Shown: positions 1 through 9,783 of the stretch, in pieces
How positions within the stretch are numbered: the first letter of the stretch is position 1
How the letters are laid out: each line of letters opens with the position of its first letter
Made by a program: the position numbers and the translations under genes
Notes under the pieces: generated by a model
The model's database searches: none
The model's input: only the letters and a program-made list of their open reading frames with translations
Told to the model about the DNA's origin: nothing
Origin: Staphylococcus argenteus
GTDB taxonomy: Bacteria; Bacillota; Bacilli; Staphylococcales; Staphylococcaceae
DNA: 64,000 nt
Direction: 5' to 3'
Assembly: GCF_000236925.1 (NCBI RefSeq)
Contig: NC_016941.1
Span: forward strand, 2,616,566 to 2,680,565

Positions 1-134
1 TTATGCACCACCAGCCTCTTGAAGTTGAAGCAATTCAAGGATTTATTTATCGACGTGCACGAGCACACAAACTTGATACGCCTTACTTAGATACCATTTA
101 CAGCTTTTTAAAAGCGTATCAACAACAACTTTAA
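1..134 (+). CDS. panE: 2-dehydropantoate 2-reductase, C-terminal fragment (cut by window edge)
   Basis: The reading frame is open from the first base and stops at 132-134, giving the last 44 residues or so of a protein. The tail (EAIQGFIYRRARAHKLDTPY and then LDTIYSFLKAYQQQL) is the helical C-terminal domain of ketopantoate reductase, which makes pantoate with NADPH in pantothenate synthesis. In S. aureus panE lies next to budA in this convergent arrangement, from memory. The ATG at position 3 is internal, not a start. The NADPH-binding domain lies outside the window, so activity cannot be judged. Confidence 0.75.
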   Translation, partial: MHHQPLEVEAIQGFIYRRARAHKLDTPYLDTIYSFLKAYQQQL

Positions 135-154
135 ACACACGCACATATTAAAAA

Positions 155-199
155 CCTTAACGATGCATTTAAAACATTTCGTTCTAAATATCGTTAAGG
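155..199. terminator. Hairpin between convergent panE and budA
   Basis: CCTTAACGAT at 155-164 is matched exactly by ATCGTTAAGG at 190-199 across a 25-nt loop. A short pyrimidine run follows on the plus strand. It probably ends panE and perhaps budA from the other side. The U-tract is weak. Confidence 0.5.
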
Positions 200-221
200 T
201 CTTCTTATGATATTTATTGGA

Positions 222-926
222 TTATTCAGCTTCTCTAATTTCTTCTGCCACATCTTTGTAATCAATTTTTGTTTTAACAAATGTCTCATTATTTACCGGG
301 AAATGTTGCTGGAAAGTTTCAAAGTTTTGAATTTCAATGACGACATCATCCACTTCAAAGTCAAGCACATGTCCACCATAACTTCTATTATCATCCGCAA
401 AATGAATATGGAACCCAGCAGATCCTATACCATGAAATAATTCTGGTGTGAAAAATCCAACGATGGTACCACGAATATTCTGTCTTATTTCTTCTGGCTG
501 TCTGCGAGCTGAATCAATCAAACGTGTATATGGCGGTTGTTGTGCAGGCATCATTCGTACATGCATATGTTTAAATGTCCCATAAATTTTTACAGCTGAA
601 AATAAATTGTCACTCAACATTTCATTTTTAATCTGTGCAAACACATCTTCTTGTGACAGTTGTTGCAATGAAAAAGTTTTACTCGCTTTAAAATTAGTGA
701 TTGATGCATACGGTACTTTCTCATCACCTGTTAATTCTATAAACTGTTTGTGTTCATTGGCATGATATGCCTTTCCATCTAGAAAAATCACTTCTCCATC
801 AGAACCAGTTAACGTTGCGATTCCTAAATTCCCATGTTCTAATACTTCATTAATTGTCGCAGTTCCCTCTAGTAGACCAGCCATTAATGTGCCTAATGTG
901 CCATGCTGATACAAGACATTTGTCAT
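222..926 (-). CDS. budA: Alpha-acetolactate decarboxylase
   Basis: A 234-residue cytosolic enzyme that decarboxylates alpha-acetolactate to acetoin, a neutral overflow product that limits acidification. The HIH motif in GFHIHFADD together with the later His in GGHVLDF are the zinc ligands of the family, and length matches the family. An in-frame GTG/ATG start exists 18 nt upstream at 944, but only the ATG at 926 has an SD (GGGAGATGG about 9 nt away). It sits beside ldh2, another pyruvate-overflow gene, in the same orientation but 278 bp away, so a shared transcript is uncertain. Confidence 0.93.
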   Translation of the reverse strand: MTNVLYQHGTLGTLMAGLLEGTATINEVLEHGNLGIATLTGSDGEVIFLDGKAYHANEHKQFIELTGDEKVPYASITNFKASKTFSLQQLSQEDVFAQIKNEMLSDNLFSAVKIYGTFKHMHVRMMPAQQPPYTRLIDSARRQPEEIRQNIRGTIVGFFTPELFHGIGSAGFHIHFADDNRSYGGHVLDFEVDDVVIEIQNFETFQQHFPVNNETFVKTKIDYKDVAEEIREAE

Positions 927-1204
927 TCGAAAACCATCTCCCATATAGTATTACTAGTCGTCATGATCTAAAATGTATCTCGTGTATTATCCCAATCCTA
1001 TATAGTCAATTACATCTCGACATTTTGCTTCGTGTCATTAACATTTTATGAGTCATGATACTTTATTCATTTATTATTTTACGCCAAAAGTATTCTCACT
1101 ATCAATGACTGTACAAAAAATGAACCTATCAATGTAACAGATTACTGCAACTTTGATAGATTCACTTAACACTAACATATCTATTTTTAAGAATTAAAGC
1201 TGTA

Positions 1205-2164
1205 TTAGTCTTCTAATAGGTATTTAATTGAATCGAATGTATCTTCTAATGTTTTAACTGATTTATCGAACAATGCTTGTTCTTCAGCATTTAATGGCAT
1301 TTCATAAATTTTAACAGCGCCGTGTTGGTTAACTAATGTTGGTACACCTAAGTATACACCTTTGTGACCACCATATTGACCATCTAATTGAATAGAAACA
1401 TTTAAGACATTATTTTCATTATTTAAAATGGCTTTTGAAATACGCATTAATGCTAAAGCAATACCATAGTATGTTGAACCTTTAGCTTGGATAATTTCGT
1501 AAGCAGCGTCACGTGTATTTACATAAATTTCTTCCGCTTTAGCTTCACTACCTGTTTGTTCTTTTAATGTGTCATATACTGAGATACCTGCTACGTTTGC
1601 TTGTGACCATACTGCAAGTTCAGTATCACCATGCTCACCAATAATACTAGCGTCAACACTTGAAGGTGCAACACCAAGTTCTTGGCTAATTAAATATTGT
1701 AAACGTGCACTGTCCAATACAGTACCTGAACCGATAACACGCTCTGCTGGTAATCCAGTATATTCTTTTACAAATCTTGTTAAAATATCGACTGGGTTTG
1801 CTGCGATTAAGAAGTAACCATCGAAACCACTATCCATTACACTTTTAACAATACTCTTCATAATCTTTGTATTCTTTTCAACTAATTGTAAACGTGTTTC
1901 ACCTGGTTTTTGAGGTGCCCCAGCAGTAATAACTACTAAGTCCGCATCTTTACAGTCTTCGTATTCACCTGCTTTCACATCAACTGGTGAAGGACTGTGG
2001 ACTGTACCATGGTTTAAATCTTGAACATCTGCTTTTACTTTATCTTTTGCAATGTCAATAATTACAAATTCATCTGCAACACCTTGCGTAACCATTGCAA
2101 AGGCATAGCTTGATCCTACAGATCCGTCTCCGATTAATACAACCTTTTTACCAAATGTTTTCAT
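1205..2164 (-). CDS. ldh2: L-lactate dehydrogenase 2
   Basis: A 319-residue NAD-dependent L-lactate dehydrogenase (pyruvate + NADH to lactate). The Rossmann start [15 protein letters not shown], the NPVD motif, and the catalytic His in [15 protein letters not shown] are all present, and length is full. The SD AGGAGA lies 8 nt before the ATG. S. aureus has more than one L-lactate dehydrogenase; I call this ldh2 because of its position next to budA and the downstream permease (family knowledge). Its product is the substrate of the lactate:quinone oxidoreductase at 7600-9096, so the two could form a lactate cycle. Confidence 0.93.
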   Translation of the reverse strand: MKTFGKKVVLIGDGSVGSSYAFAMVTQGVADEFVIIDIAKDKVKADVQDLNHGTVHSPSPVDVKAGEYEDCKDADLVVITAGAPQKPGETRLQLVEKNTKIMKSIVKSVMDSGFDGYFLIAANPVDILTRFVKEYTGLPAERVIGSGTVLDSARLQYLISQELGVAPSSVDASIIGEHGDTELAVWSQANVAGISVYDTLKEQTGSEAKAEEIYVNTRDAAYEIIQAKGSTYYGIALALMRISKAILNNENNVLNVSIQLDGQYGGHKGVYLGVPTLVNQHGAVKIYEMPLNAEEQALFDKSVKTLEDTFDSIKYLLED

Positions 2165-2194
2165 AATTATGTCTCCTAACCTAATTGAATTTAT

Positions 2195-2283
2195 TTTACA
2201 CGTGACTACACGTAAAAATATCTATACTGAAATTAAAGATTAACAATTTTATTTTATTATAATATTATGCTACCAAATTACAA
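2195..2283 (-). promoter_or_regulatory. Putative ldh2 promoter with inverted repeat in the leader
   Basis: On the minus strand a TTGTAA (2278-2283) and TATAAT (2256-2261) are separated by 16 nt, about 90 bp before the ldh2 start. Downstream, ACGTG-N4-CACGT occupies 2200-2213. I looked for a Rex-type operator (TTGTGA...TCACAA) and did not find a convincing one. The promoter is inferred from consensus only. Confidence 0.35.
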
Positions 2284-2870
2284 ACATAAAACTGAGATGT
2301 AAGCGGAGTCAATTTACACTCTAACGCCAATAAATATTGATATTTCAAGGTTTTGCACGTAATTTGAAATTTGTGACAATTTTTAGCATCCGAAAGTTGC
2401 ATTATGTCGCTATATATAAGCATTTTCAAACTATTATACTTACTAATTTTTTTGTTTTAAAAAGTATGGTTTATCGACTTAAATTACTTATCAAGTTATA
2501 TCAATCCAACCCTCATTCCACATCATATTTCAAAAATGTTTTCGCGGTCAAAGAAATCTTTTTCTATCATTTATATACTTTATCTACCTATTGATTGAAC
2601 ACTATTACTAGGGCGATTCAAAAAAGTATCATGTAATATACAAAATTGTTAGAAAATTAGCAAAAAGTAGTACTTATTCATATAATTTCTGCTATAATCA
2701 ATTCTATCATTTAAAAAATCTATGGGCGTTATCAAAGCAAGTCATTAATCTGTAACATAAAGTTGTGATTTTTCAGAATTTTTAGACAAAATATTAATTA
2801 TTTGTGCTATGATATAACATATTAAAAAACACCGTATAGAATTGTTTATGAATGTTTGGGAGGTAAGTTT
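2284..2870. other. AT-rich intergenic region, ldh2 to permease
   Basis: No credible gene here. A possible reading frame at 2337-2594 lacks an SD and family resemblance. The right end holds the permease leader: a TATGAT hexamer at 2809-2814 could be a -10 box, but its -35 spacing is poor. The SD GGGAGG (2858-2863) marks the start of the next gene. Confidence 0.4.
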
Positions 2871-4319
2871 ATGGGAAGTTTTTTCAATAAAATAGCACGA
2901 AAAGAGGATCCGACCATCTATCAAAATAAAGATGGTCATTTACAACGTACTTTGCGTGTACGTGATTTCTTAGCCTTAGGTGTGGGCACGATTGTATCAA
3001 CATCTATCTTTACATTACCCGGTATCGTCGCTGCGGAACACGCAGGTCCAGCCGTTGCCTTATCATTTTTACTTGCGGCTATTGTAGCTGGCTTAGTTGC
3101 TTTTACTTATGCTGAAATGGCAGCTGCTATGCCATTTGCGGGTTCAGCGTATTCTTGGGTTAACGTGTTATTTGGGGAGTTTTTCGGTTGGGTTGCCGGT
3201 TGGGCTTTATTAGCTGAATACTTTATTGCCGTTGCCTTTGTAGCTTCTGGATTTTCAGCGAATTTAAGAGGATTGGTTAAACCAATAGGTATTGAGTTGC
3301 CAGCAGCTTTATCAAATCCATTTGGTACGAATGGCGGTTTTATCGATATTATTGCTGCTATCGTTATTTTATTGACTGCACTGTTACTATCACGCGGTAT
3401 GTCAGAAGCAGCACGTATGGAAAACATTTTAGTTATTTTGAAAGTATTAGCTATTATTTTATTTGTTATTGTTGGTTTAACAGCTATTAATGCAAGTAAC
3501 TATGTTCCATTTATTCCAGAACATAAAGTTACTGCTACAGGTGACTTTGGTGGTTGGCAAGGTATTTATGCAGGTGTTTCAATGATTTTCTTAGCATATA
3601 TCGGTTTCGATTCTATCGCTGCGAACTCAGCAGAGGCACTTAATCCACAAAAGACTATGCCTAGAGGTATCCTTGGCTCATTAGGTATTGCTATTGTATT
3701 ATTTATCGCCGTTGCCCTTGTGTTAGTAGGTATGTTCCATTACTCACAATATGCAAACAATGCTGAGCCTGTGGGTTGGGCATTACGTCAAAGTGGACAT
3801 GGCGTTATAGCTGCTATTGTTCAAGCTATCTCAGTTATCGGTATGTTTACAGCGTTAATTGGTATGATGTTAGCTGGTTCGCGCTTATTATATTCATTTG
3901 GTCGAGATGGCTTATTACCTTCATGGTTAAGTCATTTAAATGACAAACATTTGCCAAATCGTGCACTTATTGTATTAACAATTATTGGCGTTTTAATTGG
4001 GTCAATGTTCCCATTCGCTTTCTTAGCACAACTAATTTCAGCAGGTACATTAGTCGCATTTATGTTTGTATCATTAGCAATGTATCGTTTAAGAAAACGT
4101 GAAGGTAAAGATTTACCAATTCCTGCATTTAAATTACCTTTATATCCTGTATTACCAGCAGTAACATTTGTCTTAGTATTGCTTGTATTTTGGGGATTAG
4201 GTTTCGAAGCAAAATTATATACTTTAATTTGGTTCATTGTTGGTATTATTCTATATTTAAGCTATGGATTTAGACACTCTAAGAAAAATGATGTAGAAGA
4301 ATATCACCCACCAAAATAA
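2871..4319 (+). CDS. APC-family amino-acid permease
   Basis: A 482-residue polytopic inner-membrane transporter of the amino acid-polyamine-organocation superfamily, close to the YfnA/cationic amino-acid transporter group. The first helix carries the unwound-helix motif GVGTIVSTSIFTLPG, and about 12-13 hydrophobic segments follow, ending in a charged tail (HSKKNDVEEYHPPK). The ATG at 2871 has SD GGGAGG 7 nt upstream; the in-frame TTG at 2856 has none. Substrate cannot be read from sequence. It converges with the aminotransferase, with which it may share amino-acid use (inference). Confidence 0.88.
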   Translation: MGSFFNKIARKEDPTIYQNKDGHLQRTLRVRDFLALGVGTIVSTSIFTLPGIVAAEHAGPAVALSFLLAAIVAGLVAFTYAEMAAAMPFAGSAYSWVNVLFGEFFGWVAGWALLAEYFIAVAFVASGFSANLRGLVKPIGIELPAALSNPFGTNGGFIDIIAAIVILLTALLLSRGMSEAARMENILVILKVLAIILFVIVGLTAINASNYVPFIPEHKVTATGDFGGWQGIYAGVSMIFLAYIGFDSIAANSAEALNPQKTMPRGILGSLGIAIVLFIAVALVLVGMFHYSQYANNAEPVGWALRQSGHGVIAAIVQAISVIGMFTALIGMMLAGSRLLYSFGRDGLLPSWLSHLNDKHLPNRALIVLTIIGVLIGSMFPFAFLAQLISAGTLVAFMFVSLAMYRLRKREGKDLPIPAFKLPLYPVLPAVTFVLVLLVFWGLGFEAKLYTLIWFIVGIILYLSYGFRHSKKNDVEEYHPPK

Positions 4320-4322
4320 AAC

Positions 4323-4376
4323 AAAAAATCATTTCCCATCTGAATGACACATTGAGATGTGGAAATGATTTTTTAT
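4323..4376. terminator. Bidirectional terminator between permease and aminotransferase
   Basis: AAAATCATTTCC and GGAAATGATTTT form the outer stem and CATCT/AGATG an inner one. A-runs and T-runs on both sides suit termination in both directions. Confidence 0.88.
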
Positions 4377-4392
4377 TTTAAAGTATTAACAA

Positions 4393-5730
4393 TTACCATC
4401 CTTGCCCTGCAATATCATATTGATCTAGGTCCCCTTTTTCTAAAGCAATCAGTGCATCTTCTAAAGTATCCAAAGCTGTATCTAATTGTTCATATGTTAT
4501 AACAAGTGGTGGTTGGAATCGCAACACATTTCCAGCTACAGCAATAATGACTACTCCGTGTTCAAAGCAATAATTACAAATTTTAAGTGCTGCACTGGCA
4601 TCGCGTGTTTTGAGTATTTTGTCAGAAACGATATCAATTCCTATTGTGAGACCTTTACCTCTTACATCCCCTACACTATTGTATTGAGATACCCATTGAT
4701 TCATTCTTTGCCTTACATATGCTCCTTTATCAGCACTAGCTTGGAGAAGAGATTGATCTTCAATCATTTTAATTGTTGCTAATGCAGCTTCACAACTAAC
4801 CGGATTGGCACCTGTTGTAAATAAATGTGCAGGTGCTTCCAAACAGTTCATAATCTCTTTGCGTCCAACAATTGCTGACATAGGCATACCACCTGCTAAA
4901 GACTTTCCAAATGTAATTAAATCTGGCGTAAAATTAAAGTGTGATACAGAACTCCATGCACCCGTTCGTCCAAAACCTTGTTGAATATCATCTACTGCCA
5001 TTAAAATACCATGCTCACGACAAATCTGTTCTAACGCTTCAAAGTAACCTGGAACTGGTTCTAAAAGTCCGCCATCACCTTGTATCGTTTCAATAACAAT
5101 ACATGCAACTTCTTCAGCGGGTACATATTTCGCAAACATTTCTTTTAAAGGTGCTAAATATTCTTCTATAGTATTGGCTTTCGGCTGTTCATACATGCCA
5201 CGATAATTATCAGGAAAAGGAATATGATAAAAACCATTCAGTAGTGGCCCATAATGTTTACGCATATTTAAACTAATCGCTGACATAGATAATGCACCAA
5301 AGGTTGAACCATGATATGCATTCGTAAAGCTAATAATATATGGGCGACCAGTATATGCTCTAGCAAATTTAATAATACCATCATTTGCATCTGATCCAGT
5401 TAAACCAAATGTTACTCTTTTTTCAAAAGCTCCTGGTGCAATTTCACAAAGCTTTTTAGCTAAACGTACTAAAGGTTCATGGTACATATATGCTGGTGTA
5501 TAATGTATAAATTTATCTACCTGTGCTTTTATCGCTTCTGTCACTTCTTTGGGTGCATGACCTACATTTTGAGAACTCGCGCTAGACAACAAATCGATAT
5601 ACGTTTTCCCCTCAACATCAACCAATGTTGCTCCGTAACCGTGATCAATAACTAATGGGTAATATTTAATACGTCCAGATTTCGCAAAATAATGCTCGTC
5701 CTCTTGGATTAATTGATGTACTTTACTCAT
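4393..5730 (-). CDS. Class III pyridoxal-phosphate aminotransferase
   Basis: A 445-residue PLP enzyme of the acetylornithine/4-aminobutyrate/diaminobutyrate aminotransferase group. Visible marks are the TGSDANDGIIKFAR phosphate-binding segment, the cofactor Asp in AVDDIQQGFGRTG, and the Schiff-base Lys in TFGKSLAGGMP. The ATG at 5730 has a strong SD (GGGAGGG, about 8 nt upstream). The longer frame to 5790 has no SD and adds a non-conserved stretch. The amino donor and acceptor are not determinable from sequence. It converges with the permease across a shared terminator. Confidence 0.87.
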   Translation of the reverse strand: MSKVHQLIQEDEHYFAKSGRIKYYPLVIDHGYGATLVDVEGKTYIDLLSSASSQNVGHAPKEVTEAIKAQVDKFIHYTPAYMYHEPLVRLAKKLCEIAPGAFEKRVTFGLTGSDANDGIIKFARAYTGRPYIISFTNAYHGSTFGALSMSAISLNMRKHYGPLLNGFYHIPFPDNYRGMYEQPKANTIEEYLAPLKEMFAKYVPAEEVACIVIETIQGDGGLLEPVPGYFEALEQICREHGILMAVDDIQQGFGRTGAWSSVSHFNFTPDLITFGKSLAGGMPMSAIVGRKEIMNCLEAPAHLFTTGANPVSCEAALATIKMIEDQSLLQASADKGAYVRQRMNQWVSQYNSVGDVRGKGLTIGIDIVSDKILKTRDASAALKICNYCFEHGVVIIAVAGNVLRFQPPLVITYEQLDTALDTLEDALIALEKGDLDQYDIAGQGW

Positions 5731-5984
5731 CTTACATTCCCTCCCAATGACAGTAATTATTCGTAAAACCAGCAATCTAAAATCGATCATAAAATTCGAC
5801 TCACAATTTCATTTAAATACTGTCATGCCATTTTGAATACTATCCAATATACTAATAAAATTCAGATTTGTAAATATATTCTGATAATTGCGAATTGTAT
5901 AATTCCAATTATCAATTTGGATATTCACTATTTAATTAGGGAATACAAAGAATATATTTCAATTTTACTTTTGAGGTGTCGTGA

Positions 5985-6401
5985 ATGTATTTAAAGATTA
6001 TTTTTCATTTTACAGCTGCGATAGTCATATCAGTCATTTTGTTATGGATAACCAAGTTGTTTGATATGTTAAATGCTCAAACGCATATAGAAGATTTATT
6101 ATTAAATTTAGATTTTTTAATTGCACCTGAAAATACACCATTTATCTTGGAATTGATGTGTCACTTAATAATCGGCATTGTTATCTATATCATTTTTGTG
6201 CTGTTATTTCATTTCTTTAAAAGATTTTATTATTGGAGCTATGTACTATTATTTTTCATATTTATCACTTTATATCCTTTCTTAATTTTCATTGCACAGC
6301 GACCAATGTTCCAATTTAATAGTATTGAATTTATTGGATGGATAATCTCGCATATCTGTTTTATGCTGCTAATGATGTTTAGCATATCCAGAATAAAATA
6401 A
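5985..6401 (+). CDS. Small four-helix membrane protein of unknown function
   Basis: A 138-residue protein with SD GAGGTG about 6 nt before the ATG. Four hydrophobic segments are visible at about residues 5-23, 53-80, 84-106 and 116-136, with short basic connections. I recognise no family. It lies 122 bp upstream of the aldolase gene in the same direction without an obvious terminator, so some read-through is possible. A conserved hypothetical occupies this position in S. aureus as I remember it. Confidence 0.75.
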   Translation: MYLKIIFHFTAAIVISVILLWITKLFDMLNAQTHIEDLLLNLDFLIAPENTPFILELMCHLIIGIVIYIIFVLLFHFFKRFYYWSYVLLFFIFITLYPFLIFIAQRPMFQFNSIEFIGWIISHICFMLLMMFSISRIK

Positions 6402-6523
6402 TATTTTTAATTAAACTGACAATTATTTTTCACATTTTATACATTTTTCAAGGTTTATGACTTGAGAAATGTTCTCATTTTTATCATACTGGAGGTGTAT
6501 TGAAAAGTTAAGGAGTGGAAAGT

Positions 6524-7414
6524 ATGAATAAAGAGCAATTAGAAAAAATGAAAAATGGAAAAGGCTTTATTGCCGCATTAGACCAAAGTGGTGGTAGTAC
6601 ACCAAAAGCACTTAAAGAATACGGTGTAAACGAAGATCAATATAGCAATGAAGACGAAATGTTCCAACTTGTTCACGATATGCGTACACGTGTGGTAACT
6701 TCACCTTCATTCTCACCTGATAAAATTTTAGGTGCGATTCTTTTCGAACAAACAATGGATCGCGAAGTAGAAGGCAAATACACTGCTGATTACTTAGCTG
6801 ATAAAGGTGTTGTCCCGTTCTTAAAAGTAGACAAAGGTCTTGCTGAAGAGCAAAATGGTGTTCAATTAATGAAACCTATCGACAACTTAGACGGTTTATT
6901 AGATCGTGCAAACGAGCGTCACATTTTTGGTACAAAAATGCGTTCTAACATTTTAGAATTAAATGAACAAGGTATCAAAGACGTTGTTGAGCAACAATTT
7001 GAAGTCGCGAAACAAATTATTGCTAAAGGTTTAGTTCCAATCATCGAACCAGAAGTTAATATTAATGCAAAAGACAAAGCTGAAATTGAAAAAGTATTAA
7101 AAGCTGAACTTAAAAAAGGTTTAGATAGCTTAAATGCTGATCAATTAGTAATGTTAAAATTAACAATTCCTACTGAACCAAACTTATACAAAGACTTAGC
7201 TGAACATCCTAATGTTGTTCGTGTCGTTGTATTATCAGGCGGTTACAGCAGAGAAAAAGCTAATGAATTACTTAAAGATAACGATGAACTTATCGCAAGC
7301 TTCTCACGTGCTTTAGCTAGTGATTTAAGAGCTGATCAATCTAAAGAAGAATTCGACAAAGCTTTAGGTGATGCTGTAGAATCTATTTACGATGCTTCTG
7401 TAAACAAAAACTAA
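6524..7414 (+). CDS. fda: Fructose-bisphosphate aldolase, class I
   Basis: A 296-residue class I (Schiff-base) aldolase cleaving fructose-1,6-bisphosphate to dihydroxyacetone phosphate and glyceraldehyde-3-phosphate. N-terminal [17 protein letters not shown], the PIIEPEV segment and the lysine-containing [11 protein letters not shown] match the family. The ATG at 6524 has SD AAGGAG 8 nt upstream; an in-frame GTG at 6515 overlaps the SD and is not a start. Codon use is strongly biased to common codons, as in highly expressed genes. A strong terminator follows. Confidence 0.94.
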   Translation: MNKEQLEKMKNGKGFIAALDQSGGSTPKALKEYGVNEDQYSNEDEMFQLVHDMRTRVVTSPSFSPDKILGAILFEQTMDREVEGKYTADYLADKGVVPFLKVDKGLAEEQNGVQLMKPIDNLDGLLDRANERHIFGTKMRSNILELNEQGIKDVVEQQFEVAKQIIAKGLVPIIEPEVNINAKDKAEIEKVLKAELKKGLDSLNADQLVMLKLTIPTEPNLYKDLAEHPNVVRVVVLSGGYSREKANELLKDNDELIASFSRALASDLRADQSKEEFDKALGDAVESIYDASVNKN

Positions 7415-7444
7415 CTTTTACATCAAAAATTTAAACTAATAGAT

Positions 7445-7490
7445 AAGACTCATACATGTGCTTTAAAGGCATTGTGTATGAGTCTTTTTT
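7445..7490 (+). terminator. Terminator of fda
   Basis: AAGACTCATAC at 7445-7455 pairs exactly with GTATGAGTCTT at 7476-7486, followed by TTTT. Confidence 0.9.
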
Positions 7491-7529
7491 GATTAACATG
7501 AATTTACCGTACGTATTATAGATGACGCG

Positions 7530-7582
7530 AAAAAAATCGGACAGCTGAAAAATCTTTAAGATTTCTCAGTTGCCCGATTTTA
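7530..7582 (-). terminator. Terminator of mqo2
   Basis: A long near-perfect hairpin on the minus strand with arms AAAATCGG and CCGATTTTTT and an inner AAATCTT/AAGATTT pairing. A U-run follows it. It is separate from the fda terminator 40 bp away. Confidence 0.88.
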
Positions 7583-7599
7583 AATATAACTATTAGAAT

Positions 7600-9096
7600 T
7601 TAGTTTTCGTAATAACCTAATTCTAAGTCTTTTGAAGTTTGTTTACGGATTTTTCTCATTAATTTTTCGTCTTCAATTAATGATTCACCGTATGATGGAA
7701 TCATTTTCTTAATTTTAGGTGCCCATTCAGTTTTGTATTCAGGGAAGTTACGTTCTAATACTTCTAACGCAACTGAAACTGAAGTTGAAGCCCCAGGTGA
7801 TTCACCTAATAATGCGATTACAGTATGGTCTTGTGAGTTAACCACTTCTGTACCGAATTGAATGAATCCTTTACCGTGTTCAGGAGTATCCTTGATAACT
7901 TGAACACGTTTACCAGCAGTGTATAATTGCCAATCTTCATTACGTGCTTCTGGGTAGAATGTACGTAAGTGGTTCATACAACCTTCTTTTGTCATAATCA
8001 CTTGGTCAAATGAATATTTAATTAAAGGTAAGTTTTTAACTGCTGCTGCTAATAAAGTTGTAATGTTGTATGTTTTAACAGATTTGAATAAATCTAAGTT
8101 AGAACCGTTTTTCAAGAATTTAGGTCCAACATTGGCAAATGGTCCAAATAGCAATGTTCTTTGACCATCAATGTAACGCGTATCTAAGTGAGGTACTGTC
8201 ATTGGTGGTGTACCAGGTGGCTCTTTACCATAAACTTTGGCATCGTGTTGTTCAATAACTTGTGGGTTTGTACAAGCTAAGAATTGTCCACTGATAGGGA
8301 ATCCACCTAAATGTTTACTTTCAGGGATACCTGTTTTTTGTAATAATGGAATCGCTCCACCGCCAGCACCGATGAATACGTAGTCAGTTACTTGTTTGAA
8401 TTTGTCACCAGTTAGGCGATTTTTAACAGTAACTTCCCATTGTCCATTTGATAATTGTTCGAAATCAACAACTTCATGGTTAAATTGCACTGTTGCATTT
8501 GGATGCTTTTCAATGCTTTTAGCCATTTTACGTGTTAATTCACCGAAGTTTACATCTGTACCTTCGTCAATTTTACTTGCCGCCATAATACCAGGATTAT
8601 CTTCACGGCCTTTCATCATCAATGGAATCCATTTTTTCATTACTTCGATGTCTTCTGTATATTCGATATTATCGAACATAGGGAATGCTTTCATCGCTTC
8701 GTAACGATCTTTTAAGAATTTAACATTGTTTTTACCTCTAACATAACTGATATGTGGTAATGGATTGATAAATTCTCTTGGGTTCTCGATGCTACCGCTT
8801 TTTACTAAGTGACCCCAGAATTGTTTTGAAATCTCAAACTCTTCGTTAATCACTTTAGCTTTTTCGATGTCGATAGAACCATCAGGTTGTAAAACAGTGT
8901 AGTTCAATTCACATAATGCTGCATGACCCGTACCAGCATTATTTCTTTCGTTTGAACTTTCGATTGCAGGACGATCCAAGCGTTCGTAAACGTGGATATT
9001 CCAGTCTGGCTCAATTTCTTTTAACATTGAACCGAATGTTGTGCTAAGTACACCGGCTCCAATTAAAACGATGTCTTTACTATTAGACTTAGCCAT
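7600..9096 (-). CDS. mqo2: Lactate:quinone oxidoreductase (formerly malate:quinone oxidoreductase 2)
   Basis: A 498-residue FAD-dependent peripheral membrane dehydrogenase of the Mqo family. The FAD-binding start DIVLIGAGVLSTTFGSML, the NAGTGHAALCE segment and LLGESPGASTS are visible. In S. aureus this paralogue was reported to oxidise lactate rather than malate and has been renamed Lqo (literature, from memory). That fits ldh2 in the same neighbourhood. The ATG at 9096 has SD GGAGAGGTG; the longer in-frame start at 9105 does not. It has its own terminator and a long AT-rich upstream region. Confidence 0.92.
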   Translation of the reverse strand: MAKSNSKDIVLIGAGVLSTTFGSMLKEIEPDWNIHVYERLDRPAIESSNERNNAGTGHAALCELNYTVLQPDGSIDIEKAKVINEEFEISKQFWGHLVKSGSIENPREFINPLPHISYVRGKNNVKFLKDRYEAMKAFPMFDNIEYTEDIEVMKKWIPLMMKGREDNPGIMAASKIDEGTDVNFGELTRKMAKSIEKHPNATVQFNHEVVDFEQLSNGQWEVTVKNRLTGDKFKQVTDYVFIGAGGGAIPLLQKTGIPESKHLGGFPISGQFLACTNPQVIEQHDAKVYGKEPPGTPPMTVPHLDTRYIDGQRTLLFGPFANVGPKFLKNGSNLDLFKSVKTYNITTLLAAAVKNLPLIKYSFDQVIMTKEGCMNHLRTFYPEARNEDWQLYTAGKRVQVIKDTPEHGKGFIQFGTEVVNSQDHTVIALLGESPGASTSVSVALEVLERNFPEYKTEWAPKIKKMIPSYGESLIEDEKLMRKIRKQTSKDLELGYYEN

Positions 9097-9472
9097 TGGT
9101 TTCACCTCTCCAAAAATTGTAAATGTGTATCATCAATATGAAAGTTACATAAAACTGACATATCTCTATAAAATATCAACGCCATAAATAACTTCCTGTT
9201 TCAATTGATACGCTGTAACAAAATGCTATAGTTAATGCTTACATATATATGTTAAAGCAAGCAGTGGTAAATGTAAATTATAATTATTCATTAACTTTGC
9301 AATATATTAAATCTTTTATTCATAAAAGATAAATATCAAATCAATCATAATTATTTGGTAATAAATCGCTAACTACCATTTCCATTTTACTCCCGACACA
9401 CAGCATTTTAAACATATACCTATTTTGATACAATATAAGTGTAAAATCAATCATAAAAAGGAGATTCAATAT
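9097..9472. other. AT-rich divergent intergenic region
   Basis: Holds the divergent leaders of mqo2 and the small membrane protein gene. No gene, repeat or convincing operator seen. The SD AAGGAGA at the right end serves the gene at 9473. Confidence 0.4.
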
Positions 9473-9721
9473 ATGCATCTAAGAAAATCACTTCAATTAC
9501 CTTTAATATTGAAATTTATTTTGAATCTTGCGCTTGTAGGTATTGTAGTTATCATTCTGACACATACTGAGTTTAAATTTAATATCGGTGATGGTTATGA
9601 CTTTTTATTAAACTGGGAGATTCAAGGTTTAATATCTTATATTTTCTCGTTCTTAATACTAATTGCACTTATTTCTAAAGTTATTTTAATATTTATCACT
9701 CGACGAAAAAGAACACCATAA
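9473..9721 (+). CDS. Small two-helix membrane protein
   Basis: An 82-residue protein with SD AAGGAGA about 8 nt before the ATG. Two hydrophobic segments at about residues 10-30 and 50-72 flank a polar loop, and the tail is strongly basic (ITRRKRTP). I do not recognise the family. It is monocistronic, bounded on the right by a strong terminator shared with the convergent acyl-CoA synthetase gene. Confidence 0.7.
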   Translation: MHLRKSLQLPLILKFILNLALVGIVVIILTHTEFKFNIGDGYDFLLNWEIQGLISYIFSFLILIALISKVILIFITRRKRTP

Positions 9722-9728
9722 CTAAACA

Positions 9729-9773
9729 AGCAGTCCATTGCGTATCATCATACCTAACGCATTGGACTGCTTT
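9729..9773. terminator. Terminator between small membrane gene and acyl-CoA synthetase
   Basis: AGCAGTCCA and TGGACTGCT form the outer arms with GCGT/ACGC inside. A short T-run follows on the plus strand. The reverse orientation has a weaker U-tract. Confidence 0.85.
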
Positions 9774-9783
9774 GCTATGTTTA

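Noticed and set aside
2195..2300. Rex operator upstream of ldh2
   Set aside because: No TTGTGA...TCACAA pattern; only a short ACGTG dyad is present.
2337..2594. 85-codon frame in the ldh2-permease gap
   Set aside because: No SD and no recognisable protein features.
9097..9472. Riboswitch or T-box upstream of mqo2 or the small membrane gene
   Set aside because: No conserved motif or credible terminator/antiterminator pair could be found.
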